From: Rhizobium rosettiformans
Lineage (GTDB): Bacteria > Pseudomonadota > Alphaproteobacteria > Rhizobiales > Rhizobiaceae
NCBI RefSeq assembly: GCF_016806065.1
Contig: NZ_CP032405.1
Location: 62,001-126,000 of the forward strand
DNA length: 64,000 nt
Reading direction: 5' to 3'
Positions 24,050 through 32,041 of the stretch are shown here, in pieces; positions within the stretch are counted from its first letter, which is position 1, and each line of letters begins with the position of its first letter. The position numbers were made by a program, and so were the translations under genes. The notes beneath the pieces were generated by a model. That model was not told the origin of the DNA and ran no database searches. It worked only from the letters and a program-made list of their open reading frames with translations.

Positions 24050-24480
24050 GCCGCACCTCCACTTCTAGCAGCCCGCGCTTCTGCACAGGCTGCGCGCTCT
24101 TCCGCAGACTTCATCTGCGGCCTGTGCGGATTGGCCATCCGCTCGGCACGATCGCCGCGTAATAGGTTGGACGCCGTGCCTACCGGCAGCTGCCCGGTCC
24201 CTGGCACGGCGTCCTCGCCATCGCACTCCGCTGTCCGGATCTGGTTACCGGGAGGCGTTGGCATCTCAGAAGCGAAGGTCTCGTTAAGCGCCCGCACGGC
24301 CACATAGCTCGGCGCCGGACACGGTGTGCCGATCACGATCTGGCCATTGGCGGTCTGCAGCTCACAGCCGCAAGCAAAGGTGGCGGAGGCGAAGGCGACA
24401 CCGCCGCCTCCGCTGGTGATCTGACTTCCGCAGATCGGGCAGTTGCTCTGGGCAACGAGGGTGACGACTGCAGCGCTCAT
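24046..24480 (-). CDS. Cys-containing protein of unknown function
   Basis: I do not recognise this 144-residue protein. The first 60 residues hold C-x2-C near residue 14 (NCPICGSQ) and a C-x-C (FACGCELQ) about 20 residues later, a possible zinc-binding knuckle. The rest is Pro/Ala-rich and likely disordered. It overlaps the small genes on both sides by four bases. Confidence 0.55.
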   Translation of the reverse strand: MSAAVVTLVAQSNCPICGSQITSGGGGVAFASATFACGCELQTANGQIVIGTPCPAPSYVAVRALNETFASEMPTPPGNQIRTAECDGEDAVPGTGQLPVGTASNLLRGDRAERMANPHRPQMKSAEERAACAEARAARSGGAA

Positions 24481-24623
24481 GAGAAAATCACTCCTGTCAT
24501 GAGGAGCGCGAAGAAGAGAGCGAAAGTCGCGCCTTCATGACCCTTCCAGGCCTTGATGCCGGCGACAATGATGGTCGCGAGGACGATGATGATCCCGCCG
24601 AGCCTCAGGAAATCGAGTGCCAT
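24477..24623 (-). CDS. 48-residue two-helix membrane protein
   Basis: A short gene is fully coupled to its neighbours: its ATG overlaps the upstream TAA and its TGA overlaps the next ATG. The product has two hydrophobic segments (residues 8-22 and 32-46) around a basic loop (KAWKGHEG). Function is unknown; small early membrane proteins of phages often block superinfection or alter the envelope. Confidence 0.6.
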   Translation of the reverse strand: MALDFLRLGGIIIVLATIIVAGIKAWKGHEGATFALFFALLMTGVIFS

Positions 24624-24766
24624 TACACTTCGTCCTTTTTCGCAGTTAGTGGAAGGATTTTCCGCAGGTCAAAGCCACCGGTGGAACGAAGGGTCATCGT
24701 CCCGTCCCTGTTGAGTTTCATGGTGACTGTGACCGGCTTTTTCCGGGGAGTGGTTTTCTTCGCCAT
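24623..24766 (-). CDS. 47-residue basic protein
   Basis: A short gene with GAGGTGGGG upstream of its ATG makes a basic protein (MAKKTTPRKKPVTVTMKLNR, then a Gly-Phe-rich end). It lies 10 bases after DUF3164 and overlaps the membrane protein gene (TAATG). No family is recognised; the basic N-terminus suggests nucleic-acid binding. Confidence 0.55.
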   Translation of the reverse strand: MAKKTTPRKKPVTVTMKLNRDGTMTLRSTGGFDLRKILPLTAKKDEV

Positions 24767-24775
24767 CGCCCCACC

Positions 24776-25429
24776 TCACGCCTTGGCGAGGTCGATCGTG
24801 ATGGCGGTCCAGCCCTCTTCGATCGTCTCGCGGGTGTAAAAGCGCACATACTCCTTAGAGCCGGTAACCCGGATGGAGGAGCGGATCGCGTCCATGGCAC
24901 GGTTCCAGCGATCGTCATCGATCTCCAGGCGGAGCAGCATAAACAGCTCCGACTTGTTGATCTGGCCTTCCTTGTCCGTGTTGAAGGCACGTGTAACGAT
25001 CGACTGGATCTCCGGCCGGCTGTCGGCCGACCATTCGTTCAGGCATTCATCGATGAGCCCCTTGGCGATCTGCAACTGCGGACCGAAGGCGATCTGGTCG
25101 GCAACCTGCACCTGGACACGCATCAGGCCGTCGAAGGATGAATAGGTCTTATTGCCCTTCTTGCCGCCGACTGTTGCACCATACTCCTGGGCGAGCAGCT
25201 GATCGAAGGCGGTGATATCGGCCATGGTGTGATCCCGAAACCGAGTGATCTGCGCATTGAGTGCGCGGGCAAAGCCGATGATCTTGCGGACCATCTCGTC
25301 TTCGAGCTTGTCCTCGGCCTTGATATTGACGACGGGCACGAGGTGGCCCTTGGCGTCGTGCATGTATTCGCGGCCGGTCACAACGACCACACCGGCTTCT
25401 GGCTTCTCTTCAATGATGACGGCTTCCAT
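24776..25429 (-). CDS. DUF3164 protein
   Basis: The 217-residue protein matches DUF3164, found in the early region of almost all Mu relatives next to the transposition genes: VVTGREYMHDAKGHLVPV, then LALNA-type helices, a basic KGNKTYSSFDGLMRVQV segment, and FNTDKEGQINKSELFMLLRLEIDDDRW. Its role is not known. It lies two bases after the preceding gene. Confidence 0.85.
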   Translation of the reverse strand: MEAVIIEEKPEAGVVVVTGREYMHDAKGHLVPVVNIKAEDKLEDEMVRKIIGFARALNAQITRFRDHTMADITAFDQLLAQEYGATVGGKKGNKTYSSFDGLMRVQVQVADQIAFGPQLQIAKGLIDECLNEWSADSRPEIQSIVTRAFNTDKEGQINKSELFMLLRLEIDDDRWNRAMDAIRSSIRVTGSKEYVRFYTRETIEEGWTAITIDLAKA

Positions 25430-25431
25430 GA

Positions 25432-25725
25432 TCAGGACACCTTGTGCTTGAGGTAGGACGTGCGCAGCCGCAGGAGTGCGTCATGCAGGCGCTGGCGGGC
25501 TTCCTTCTCGCCAGCGGTACCGCTGGCGAGCTGTTGGTGATCGAAGGCGGCGACGACCTGTTCGACGCGCTGCATGACGAAGAAGGTGCGGCTCTTCTTG
25601 GTGCCGCTCTTCGGGTTGGTGCTGGCTCCGACCAGAGTGCTGGAGACGCCGGCCCCGACCTGATCGACGATGCGATCAAGCGGGATACGGATCTCGGCCA
25701 GGACGAGGATGTGATCGTCGGTCAT
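25432..25725 (-). CDS. early phage protein of unknown function
   Basis: This 97-residue protein has no motif I recognise. It has a beta-rich N-terminal half and a helical C-terminal end (RQRLHDALLRLRTSYLKHK). It is coupled by ATGA overlap to the upstream gene and lies two bases before DUF3164, so it is part of the early operon. Confidence 0.55.
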   Translation of the reverse strand: MTDDHILVLAEIRIPLDRIVDQVGAGVSSTLVGASTNPKSGTKKSRTFFVMQRVEQVVAAFDHQQLASGTAGEKEARQRLHDALLRLRTSYLKHKVS

Positions 25726-26045
25726 GCCGCGTCACCTCCGTCAGGGCTGTGCTGGATGGTCCGGAGACGCGTCGGCAGCCGGACGACATTGCCGCCAATC
25801 TGACCGTCGACGCGGTCGGCAAACCGCTGGTCGCGGGTTGCCTGCCGGCCGGCTTCCATCCGCGCCAGCTCGATCTGGATCCCAGCCTCTTGCTCGGCAT
25901 CACGAGCAAGCTCCTGGACAGTCCGCAGATTGCGAATGAGCGTCAAGACAGCCTGCGGAGCCAGTTGAACTCCGGTTCCCTCGAAGGCGCGGAACGTCTT
26001 GATGATGGACCCGACCAGGTCGGAGACGAGAGGAGCGCTGTTCAT
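25722..26045 (-). CDS. early phage protein of unknown function
   Basis: The 107-residue protein is mostly helical (LVGSIIKTFRAFEG, LTLIRNLRTVQELARDAEQE). It shows a pattern MEAGRQATRDQRFADR that is echoed in the next upstream protein (MEAGGQARRSMELAATE), which suggests that the two are distant relatives or partners. It overlaps neighbours by four bases on both sides. Confidence 0.55.
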   Translation of the reverse strand: MNSAPLVSDLVGSIIKTFRAFEGTGVQLAPQAVLTLIRNLRTVQELARDAEQEAGIQIELARMEAGRQATRDQRFADRVDGQIGGNVVRLPTRLRTIQHSPDGGDAA

Positions 26046-26329
26046 GAGCGGCCTCCCTTCCCGAAATCCGGACGGATGATCTTGCCCTTGGCATCAGCGA
26101 TCATGTCTTCGAGCTGCTCAGTAGCAGCCAGCTCCATGCTCCGACGTGCCTGACCACCGGCCTCCATGTCGCGGAAGATCGAAAGCTCCAGCTCGATACG
26201 CTGTGCCAACGAGCTGAGGGCGCTGATAAACACCCCCGTCTCGATGATCTCCGCGACCGGCACGTCGGCGCTGCGACCTTTGAAGTCGGATGCGATCGCA
26301 TCCAGTTCCATAGCGAGACTGATCGTCAT
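26042..26329 (-). CDS. early phage protein of unknown function
   Basis: The 95-residue helical protein (LAMELDAIASDFKGRS, IETGVFISALSSLAQRIELEL) lies directly after MuB with a four-base overlap. It shares a weak MEAG-Q-A-R-R motif with the next protein. No known family is recognised. Confidence 0.55.
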   Translation of the reverse strand: MTISLAMELDAIASDFKGRSADVPVAEIIETGVFISALSSLAQRIELELSIFRDMEAGGQARRSMELAATEQLEDMIADAKGKIIRPDFGKGGRS

Positions 26330-27351
26330 GCGATGTCTCCCAGGTCACGGTTCTTCCAGGCATCGCGCAGCAAGGGCAGCGTGAGATCTTCGCCACCGGA
26401 GAGGCCAGAAATCAGCGCGGCCTTTATGGTGCGGTCGATATTGCGCAAGGCTCCCGGCTTCTGGGCGATGACCTTGAGGAACTTCACGCAGTCTTCGTCA
26501 TCGACGCCCCAGGCTGAGATCAGCATCTCAGCGCCGAGCTGCGGGTTGTTCTCCCGCTTCAGGCGACGGTCAAAGCGGGTCGCGACCTGAGCCCGGCTCA
26601 TCACCGACTTGCTCCGATCGTTGAAGAAAGAGGTTCCGGTGTCCTCGTTGCCGAGGAGCGCCAGCCCGCAATTGTTGATGTCGACGAAATGGCGCAGCTG
26701 GTTGATCGCGTCTGGAACAAGGTTCTGGGCCTCGTCCACGATAAGGAGCGAGCCCTCACCGATGCGCTGCAACTTGCGACCGATGGTCCGCACAAGCCGT
26801 GTGGGATTATGCTCGGTCACCTGCAGCTCCTCGGCGATATCGACGAGGATCCCGTGGATGGTCTTCGTGTGCGGGCTGGCCGTTACCATGAAGACATGCG
26901 GACGATAGTCACGGAAGTGCTTGGCCGCTGTCGTCTTGCCGGAGCCTGAAGGCAAGGTCACCATGACCATGCCAGCACTGATCTGGGCGAAGAGGAGGGT
27001 CTTGACCACGTCCTCGCCTGTCGGCGTCTTCAGGTATCGCGGCGAGACCGGGAGCGTTGCGGCGATCCGCGAGCTTTCTTCCAGGTTGTCCAGCCAGGTG
27101 CTGATCTGGTCGTTGAGATTGGACAGAACGCCGGCATAGTTGCCGTTCGTCCACTGGCTGAAGGTGGCTTCCGCCATTCCCGTGCGACGGCGCACCTCGG
27201 CCTTCGACCAGCCATTGAGCTTGGAAAGCTCGATGACTGCGCCGAGCAGCTTGCGCCAGCGATCGACCTCCGCCGGTTGATGCTTGACCGTGAACTCGGT
27301 GCTGGGCTGCGGAATGATCCAGGCGCCGGTTGTGTTGATCGGATTTTTCAT
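26326..27351 (-). CDS. transposition protein B, AAA ATPase (MuB-like)
   Basis: The 341-residue protein has an N-terminal HTH (residues about 45-75: WSKAEVRRRTGMAEATFSQW), then an AAA ATPase domain with Walker A PSGSGKTT (134-141) and Walker B LLIVDEAQ (202-209). MuB binds target DNA, activates MuA and gives target immunity. The C-terminal part (about 260-341) is helical. It lies 120 bases after the transposase gene and couples to the next gene by four bases. Confidence 0.93.
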   Translation of the reverse strand: MKNPINTTGAWIIPQPSTEFTVKHQPAEVDRWRKLLGAVIELSKLNGWSKAEVRRRTGMAEATFSQWTNGNYAGVLSNLNDQISTWLDNLEESSRIAATLPVSPRYLKTPTGEDVVKTLLFAQISAGMVMVTLPSGSGKTTAAKHFRDYRPHVFMVTASPHTKTIHGILVDIAEELQVTEHNPTRLVRTIGRKLQRIGEGSLLIVDEAQNLVPDAINQLRHFVDINNCGLALLGNEDTGTSFFNDRSKSVMSRAQVATRFDRRLKRENNPQLGAEMLISAWGVDDEDCVKFLKVIAQKPGALRNIDRTIKAALISGLSGGEDLTLPLLRDAWKNRDLGDIA

Positions 27352-27380
27352 CTATTTGGGTTCCTATGCTTTTGACTTTC

Positions 27381-27410
27381 GGCAGGCTCTCGGGCCTGCC
27401 TTTCTTTTTT
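27381..27410 (+). terminator. rho-independent terminator on the antisense strand between MuA and MuB genes
   Basis: GGCAGGC, a six-base loop, GCCTGCC, then TTTCTTTTTT form a textbook terminator that acts only on rightward transcripts. All genes around it are leftward; on the minus strand no T-run follows. It would stop antisense RNA before it enters the transposase gene. Confidence 0.75.
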
Positions 27411-27471
27411 GTGGAACCGTACGCGGTACAAAATCGGCTCCTTGATGAGCCCGAACGCAGCACTCTTCGGG

Positions 27472-29433
27472 CTATTCCCGGTTGGGGAATAGGATGATGT
27501 CGGCGTCGCCAAGTATGCGATCCATGCCGGCATTGAACTTGTCGTCGAAGCTCTCGACCTCCTCCGACACCGCAGGCTCCAACTTCGTCAGCACCGCTGA
27601 TCGGGTCACAAGTCGAGTGACCGTCGGAGCCTTTGGGGTCTTTGGCTGGGGCTTCATCTTGTCGGCCTTGGCATTCAGTTCCTTGAGGTCCAGATCGGTC
27701 AGGCGACGTGCTGCCGTCTTCTGGGCCTTCAGGGAGCGCATGTGATCGCTCTCGGCGCGCGCCCGCTCACGAGCTGCCGCCTGGCAATCGAAGCCAACCT
27801 TGGCAACGCAATCCGCTTCGCCCAGGAAACGTCCTTCCGGATCGTAGACCTTGATCGCCCCGTGCAGGTCGGCCGGGTCGAAGCGAACCGTGACCTTGCG
27901 ACCGATCCACTGAGTGAGGAACTGCTGGTGATAGCGGTTGCCGAACAGGTGGATGGCGCCATCCGGTTTGCGGGCTGTGACCTGCTCTGCGGCGAGCATC
28001 CAGAGCGAGCGCTGGGCCGGGCTGGCAAACCGAACGAACTGGCCGTGCGTCTGCATGCTGGCTTCAAACACCTGGTCGAAACTTCTGCCCTTGGCGGTCT
28101 CTGTCCTGCGGTCCGGACGAGCGTTGTGCTCGGCCACCTGGCGCGCCACGTGCGCCTCCAGTTCGGCGACGGGGATTGCACGCTGGCCGTAGTTTTCCGG
28201 CTTGTGTTGCGTGCTTCGCCCCGTATAGGCGCCCGCCATATCCGGATGCTTCGAGATGTTCTCAGCGAGATCGCCCCACGCACGCTCGACGGGCTTTGAC
28301 TGGCCACGGCGGGGCTTAACGAAGCGTCCGTCGATGCCCAGCGTCTGCAGAAGCCCGGCAACTTCGTCTTCCGTGATCTTAAAACGATGGCGTGACTTCG
28401 CGCCGCCGGAGATCTTCTTGCTGGCGAAGGCCTTGCCGTTGTCCATGTATAGACGTTCCGGGATGCCATGCTGTTCGACCATGTTGCCGATGACGGTCCG
28501 GACGGCCTCCCAGGTCTCAGCCTCGGTCAGCACCCATGACAGGATCTTGCGCGAGTACAGGCACTGAGTGCCGACCAGATAGAGACGCCCCTGCCGGCCG
28601 TCTTCGAACTGGACATGCAGGTCGAGCTTGTGACCGTCAGTGTTCACATACTGCATGGCATGCAGGTGCGAGACGCTACGCTGCTGGGCCGGGATAAGCT
28701 TCCGGGCCTCTTCCTTGCCTTTGCGCGAGAGGATCTGCACCGCTTTGGGGATCTTGAGATCCATGTGCCGGCGCAACGTCCGCTCGTGAGGGATCGGTGC
28801 CCAGCCATGTGCCTCGGCCACCGCCTTCATCCGCCGATAGCATGCAGAGAACGCCGACCCCTCAGGACGCAAATAGTCCGAGACCAGGACGTCCCAGGCC
28901 ATGGGGTGCACCTCGGCGGTCTCGGTCACCACACCCATCGCCTTTTTCGATGTCGACGGAGCCAGTGCAGCTTCCCAGTCCTGTCGCGCATGGCCTTCCG
29001 TGAGGGCTCTCCACTCGTGATAGGTGGATCGAGAAACTCCGTAGCGCTGCTTGATCGCGGCCATGGCCTGGGCCGATGTTGCACCGTCCCGGATCATGGT
29101 CTCGACGGCGAGGAGAACCTTGAGGCGGCGCTCGCACTGTGCCTTCTGAACAGTCGTCAGCCGCTCATAGATCGCCCAAGCCGACTTCGAACGGTCGGTT
29201 TTTGGGGCTTGAGCCTCCATCATGAAGGCGAGCTTCTGCCTCGCAGCGTCGGGCAAAGAGGACAGGTGGTACTCGTAATAGACGCCGCCGTTCGGCGCTG
29301 TCTGGCGCCTGAAGTACCGAAGGTCGGAGCGTAGACCCTCGCGGGCCACAAACCGGTCGAAGTGCTTCGCATCAGCCGGGACACCGGGAAGCTTCGCCTC
29401 GACGAGTTCCTTGACGGAGAACCACTCTTTCAC
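27472..29433 (-). CDS. transposase A, DDE recombinase (MuA-like)
   Basis: The 653-residue protein is the phage transposase. Residues 1-75 form a Mu-type winged-helix DNA-binding domain (WFSVKELVEAKLPGVP). The DDE core shows Asp266 in NTDGHKLDL, Asp331 in MDNGKAF, and Glu383 in PVERAWGDL, matching the spacing of MuA. A beta-barrel and a basic C-terminal tail follow, the latter for contact with the B protein. It lies just upstream of the MuB gene, as in Mu. Confidence 0.95.
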   Translation of the reverse strand: MKEWFSVKELVEAKLPGVPADAKHFDRFVAREGLRSDLRYFRRQTAPNGGVYYEYHLSSLPDAARQKLAFMMEAQAPKTDRSKSAWAIYERLTTVQKAQCERRLKVLLAVETMIRDGATSAQAMAAIKQRYGVSRSTYHEWRALTEGHARQDWEAALAPSTSKKAMGVVTETAEVHPMAWDVLVSDYLRPEGSAFSACYRRMKAVAEAHGWAPIPHERTLRRHMDLKIPKAVQILSRKGKEEARKLIPAQQRSVSHLHAMQYVNTDGHKLDLHVQFEDGRQGRLYLVGTQCLYSRKILSWVLTEAETWEAVRTVIGNMVEQHGIPERLYMDNGKAFASKKISGGAKSRHRFKITEDEVAGLLQTLGIDGRFVKPRRGQSKPVERAWGDLAENISKHPDMAGAYTGRSTQHKPENYGQRAIPVAELEAHVARQVAEHNARPDRRTETAKGRSFDQVFEASMQTHGQFVRFASPAQRSLWMLAAEQVTARKPDGAIHLFGNRYHQQFLTQWIGRKVTVRFDPADLHGAIKVYDPEGRFLGEADCVAKVGFDCQAAARERARAESDHMRSLKAQKTAARRLTDLDLKELNAKADKMKPQPKTPKAPTVTRLVTRSAVLTKLEPAVSEEVESFDDKFNAGMDRILGDADIILFPNRE

Positions 29434-29630
29434 GGGCGGCTACCTTTCTTCGCGTCGATCGCGGCGCGGATCTCAGCCTCATGGCGCTGCACGAGGCGAA
29501 GCGTCAGCGCCACCGCCTGCAACTGGTCAAGCAGGAGCGCCCGCTTAGAATTGCTGGATGCAACGATCGGGAATTGGCCCGAGGTGATCGCGTCGATCGC
29601 GGCGATCTGGCTGGCAAGCGACACTTTCAT
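29430..29630 (-). CDS. small early protein of unknown function
   Basis: The 66-residue helical protein (MKVSLASQIAAIDAITSGQF, then LDQLQAVALTLRLVQRHEAE) overlaps the transposase gene and the preceding gene by four bases each. No family is recognised; the tight coupling argues that it is real. Confidence 0.6.
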   Translation of the reverse strand: MKVSLASQIAAIDAITSGQFPIVASSNSKRALLLDQLQAVALTLRLVQRHEAEIRAAIDAKKGSRP

Positions 29631-30091
29631 GACCGCTCACCTCTCGATCGGATCGCGACCGGGCGGGCCTTCAGGAGACGAATGTGATCCGCAAGAGCCT
29701 TTTGCTCCTGCTGAAGACGAGCGATCTCCGCGAGCCGGGCCTCGTCGCCCTGGAGAAGGGTTAAGCCGTCCTCCGAGACAACGCTGTCCCAGAGCCAGAC
29801 AGCACCTGTGGCCCGAACGAAGGCCTTGAACCGGACCAGGCTCACGTCATGGCCGGTCTTGCTCTCGGCGGTGTAAGCATCGAGCGCGCCCTTCGAGACG
29901 CTGGCGAGACCGAGATACTGCGCCATGCGAGCTGCGATCACTGGCCGGTCATACGGGCACTCGCGAATGGCGCGGGACATGTCCCGCTTCAGCCGAGAGC
30001 GGAACCGTTCCAGGTCGATGCGCTCGACGGCAGACCGAGCCTCGAAGACCGGCACCTGAAAGAAGTCGAGTTGAGACGGATCGCGCTTCAT
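29627..30091 (-). CDS. early phage protein of unknown function, basic
   Basis: The 154-residue protein starts MKRDPSQLDFFQVPVFEARS and contains MSRAIRECPYDRPVIAARMAQYLG, which looks like a helix-turn-helix, then a C-terminal coiled coil (ARLAEIARLQQEQKALADHI). I recall similar proteins in alphaproteobacterial Mu-like phages beside a ParB-like gene. It probably binds DNA, but its role is not known. Confidence 0.6.
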   Translation of the reverse strand: MKRDPSQLDFFQVPVFEARSAVERIDLERFRSRLKRDMSRAIRECPYDRPVIAARMAQYLGLASVSKGALDAYTAESKTGHDVSLVRFKAFVRATGAVWLWDSVVSEDGLTLLQGDEARLAEIARLQQEQKALADHIRLLKARPVAIRSRGERS

Positions 30092-30918
30092 TCTGCGGCC
30101 TCCAGGAACCCGAGGTCACGCTTTTCGCCGATATGCTCGACGATACGAGCAAGTGTCTCGTCGTCGGCCTTCTCAATCAGGGCTACCATCTTGCGGAAGA
30201 TTTCGTCCTGGAGGGTGGCGGCATCTGGCTCGGCCTTCGGCTTCAGCCATCCCCAGATGGTCTTGAGATCGGCGCCCTCGCGCAATCCAGCAGCGACTCG
30301 GGCCTGATCGTCAGCGGGCAGCTTGGCGAGCTTCAGCAGCTCCTTCTGATCGTTCTCGGCAGGTGTGCCACGGACGGCCGCTCGGAGCGCAGGAGTAATT
30401 TTCTGGCCGATACGGTTAACCCGCTTGAAGCTGGCCTCGGAGAAGCCCAAACGCTCCTGAACTCGTTCTGAGAGCTGGCGGCCCGGCGCAAAGATCAAAG
30501 GATCACCGTGATCCTTTGATTTCCGATCGCCGCCACGTGCGATCTTGCCGAACTTCTCCTCGTACATCTCGCGAAACTTCAGGACGAAGAGCGCGCGATC
30601 CAGGGGAGTGAGTTCGTTGCGGTAGATGTTCTCGGAAAGCTCGATCAGCTGCGCCTCAACGGCATCAGCGGAGACGACGATGACATCGATCTCTTCCCAT
30701 CCGTTCAACTCGGCCGCACGGAGGCGATGCCCTCCAGCCACCAGTGTCAGCGGGGTTTTGCCGCCATTGGCAGCCGGTGTTGAACGGACTGTGAGCGGGT
30801 TGATTAGCCCGCGATCCATCATGGATGCAGCAATCGCTGCAGCGTGATCCTCGTCGATGGGACGGGCACGCTCTCCAACAAGGATCGAGGCAATCGGAAC
30901 GGTCTTGAAGGTCGCCAT
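30088..30918 (-). CDS. ParB-like nuclease-domain protein
   Basis: The 276-residue protein has a ParB N-terminal domain: RARPIDEDHAAAIAASMMDRG, the GGHRLRAAELNGW motif, and ENIYRNELTPLDRALFVLKF. These fit ParB/Srx-fold CTP-binding proteins. An HTH follows (RVQERLGFSEASFKRVNRIGQK). No ParA partner is present, so partition is unlikely; it may help transposition or regulate the early operon. It overlaps the next gene by four bases. Confidence 0.85.
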   Translation of the reverse strand: MATFKTVPIASILVGERARPIDEDHAAAIAASMMDRGLINPLTVRSTPAANGGKTPLTLVAGGHRLRAAELNGWEEIDVIVVSADAVEAQLIELSENIYRNELTPLDRALFVLKFREMYEEKFGKIARGGDRKSKDHGDPLIFAPGRQLSERVQERLGFSEASFKRVNRIGQKITPALRAAVRGTPAENDQKELLKLAKLPADDQARVAAGLREGADLKTIWGWLKPKAEPDAATLQDEIFRKMVALIEKADDETLARIVEHIGEKRDLGFLEAAE

Positions 30919-31293
30919 TTATGCCGCCTCCGCCTGGGCCGCAGCGGCTTCCAGCATCGACGACATGAAGATGTCGTGGGCTCGGGTTGCCATCCGTTCG
31001 TAAGCCCGCTCGAAGCAGGCTTCCTCCCGGCGGCTTCGAACCACGCGGTTGGCCTGCATCACCGACCAGCGGGCGACGCCGAGCAAAGCGACCAGCCGGC
31101 GACGGGGAACCGTGAATTCGGCATTCAGGATCGAGATCACCACCTGGCGCGCCAGCTTGGCGTCAAACATGTCACGTGGCGGGTCGATGATGTCGCGCAT
31201 TGGGATGTGATTGAAGTGAGCCCTGACGGCCCGGAAGGTGGCGTTGATCATGGCGCCCAGGCGCTCGTCTTCGCTGTAGGGGTTCTGGCTCAA
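30919..31293 (-). CDS. possible DnaA domain IV-like DNA-binding protein
   Basis: The 124-residue protein starts at TTG 31293, which has GGAGG five bases upstream. A helical segment (AKLARQVVISILNAEFTV, then PRRRLVALLGVARWSVMQAN) follows the pattern of the DnaA C-terminal DNA-binding domain but lacks its RDHTT signature. It might bind phage or host DnaA-like sites. That similarity is weak. The gene touches the ParB-like gene with no gap. Confidence 0.55.
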   Translation of the reverse strand: MSQNPYSEDERLGAMINATFRAVRAHFNHIPMRDIIDPPRDMFDAKLARQVVISILNAEFTVPRRRLVALLGVARWSVMQANRVVRSRREEACFERAYERMATRAHDIFMSSMLEAAAAQAEAA

Positions 31294-31294
31294 A

Positions 31295-31594
31295 TCAGCC
31301 TCCGAGGACCGGAAGAAGAGAAAAGACACCGGCCACCAGAGCGGCGAAGACCACACTGAAGACGAGCGCGGCATCGATGAGGCGGCAGGCTGGGGAGAGC
31401 GAAGGGACAAACGGAACCATGTCGATATTGGCCGTACGCTTCGCCATTTTCACCGACATCGAAACGGGCGAATGTTGGCAGGTGGCGCCGGTTGACCGGG
31501 ACTGACAGCCGGGGCGGACTGCCCTGCGGATCACTCGCGAGAGGCTAGAGCAGCGGCGACCGGCGCCACGCTTAACGAGAGAGAGGAGAACCAT
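31295..31594 (-). CDS. small membrane protein of unknown function
   Basis: The 99-residue frame starts at 31594, where AGGAGG lies seven bases upstream and the ATG overlaps the Ner-like stop (TGATG). The first half is basic; the last 30 residues form one membrane segment (LIDAALVFSVVFAALVAGVF). A shorter 50-residue form from an ATG at 31447 is also possible. Early membrane proteins of this kind often act in exclusion; no family is recognised. Confidence 0.5.
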   Translation of the reverse strand: MVLLSLVKRGAGRRCSSLSRVIRRAVRPGCQSRSTGATCQHSPVSMSVKMAKRTANIDMVPFVPSLSPACRLIDAALVFSVVFAALVAGVFSLLPVLGG

Positions 31595-31911
31595 CACGCC
31601 GCCTCCTGCTGAGCGGCGGGACGTCGGCCGTTGCGGTAATTGGCGGCGGGCTGAGGGCTGAGCCGGCGACCATCTGCATGGTAGCGGGTCCGCCACAGCA
31701 TTTCGGGACGGGTTTTCAGCGCGGCGGCAATTGCACGCTCGCCTGCAAGGTGAGGCTCATGCACGGCATTGCCTGCCGTACCTGCAGGGAGACCATACGC
31801 CTTGTCGATTTGCGAAAGCGTCAGCTTGGCGAGGATGAGCCGACCCTTGATCCGGGCGACCTCTTCGAGCCTTTTTCGCTCGGTCTTGTCGGTGAGTGCA
31901 TCGCGATGCAT
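31594..31911 (-). CDS. Ner-like HTH regulator
   Basis: The 105-residue protein begins at ATG 31911 with AAGGA seven bases upstream. It shows the Ner/Nlp helix-turn-helix pattern: EVARIKGRLILAKLTLSQIDKAYGLPAGTAGNAVHEPHLAGERAIAAAL. In Mu, Ner is the first gene of the early operon and represses both the early and repressor promoters, helping commit to lytic growth. Its place facing the repressor across an operator region is as in Mu. Confidence 0.85.
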   Translation of the reverse strand: MHRDALTDKTERKRLEEVARIKGRLILAKLTLSQIDKAYGLPAGTAGNAVHEPHLAGERAIAAALKTRPEMLWRTRYHADGRRLSPQPAANYRNGRRPAAQQEAA

Positions 31912-31935
31912 AAAGAATTCCTTCGATACCAACTG

Positions 31936-31961
31936 GGAGGCCCTGGCCGGCCTCCTTTTTT
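31936..31961 (+). terminator. rightward terminator just upstream of the repressor promoter region
   Basis: GGAGGCC, a six-base loop, GGCCTCC and six T residues form a strong terminator acting rightward. It lies between the Ner-like gene and the operators. It would stop antisense RNA from the early region before it reaches the repressor gene. Confidence 0.7.
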
Positions 31962-31994
31962 GGGGTGGTGAAATCTGCGAACACAGGAAGGAGT

Positions 31995-32032
31995 ACCCAA
32001 ATATTGGGTTCATGTAAACCCATTTTTTGGGT
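31995..32032. promoter_or_regulatory. paired operators between repressor and early operon
   Basis: Two 15-base imperfect palindromes, ACCCAAATATTGGGT (31995-32009) and ACCCATTTTTTGGGT (32018-32032), have centres 23 bases apart. An overlapping GGGTT/AACCC dyad lies between them. They fill the space where the repressor and Ner are expected to act on the divergent promoters. A poor leftward promoter candidate is TTTACA, 17 bases, TACTCC. Confidence 0.65.
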
Positions 32033-32041
32033 ACATCGGGG

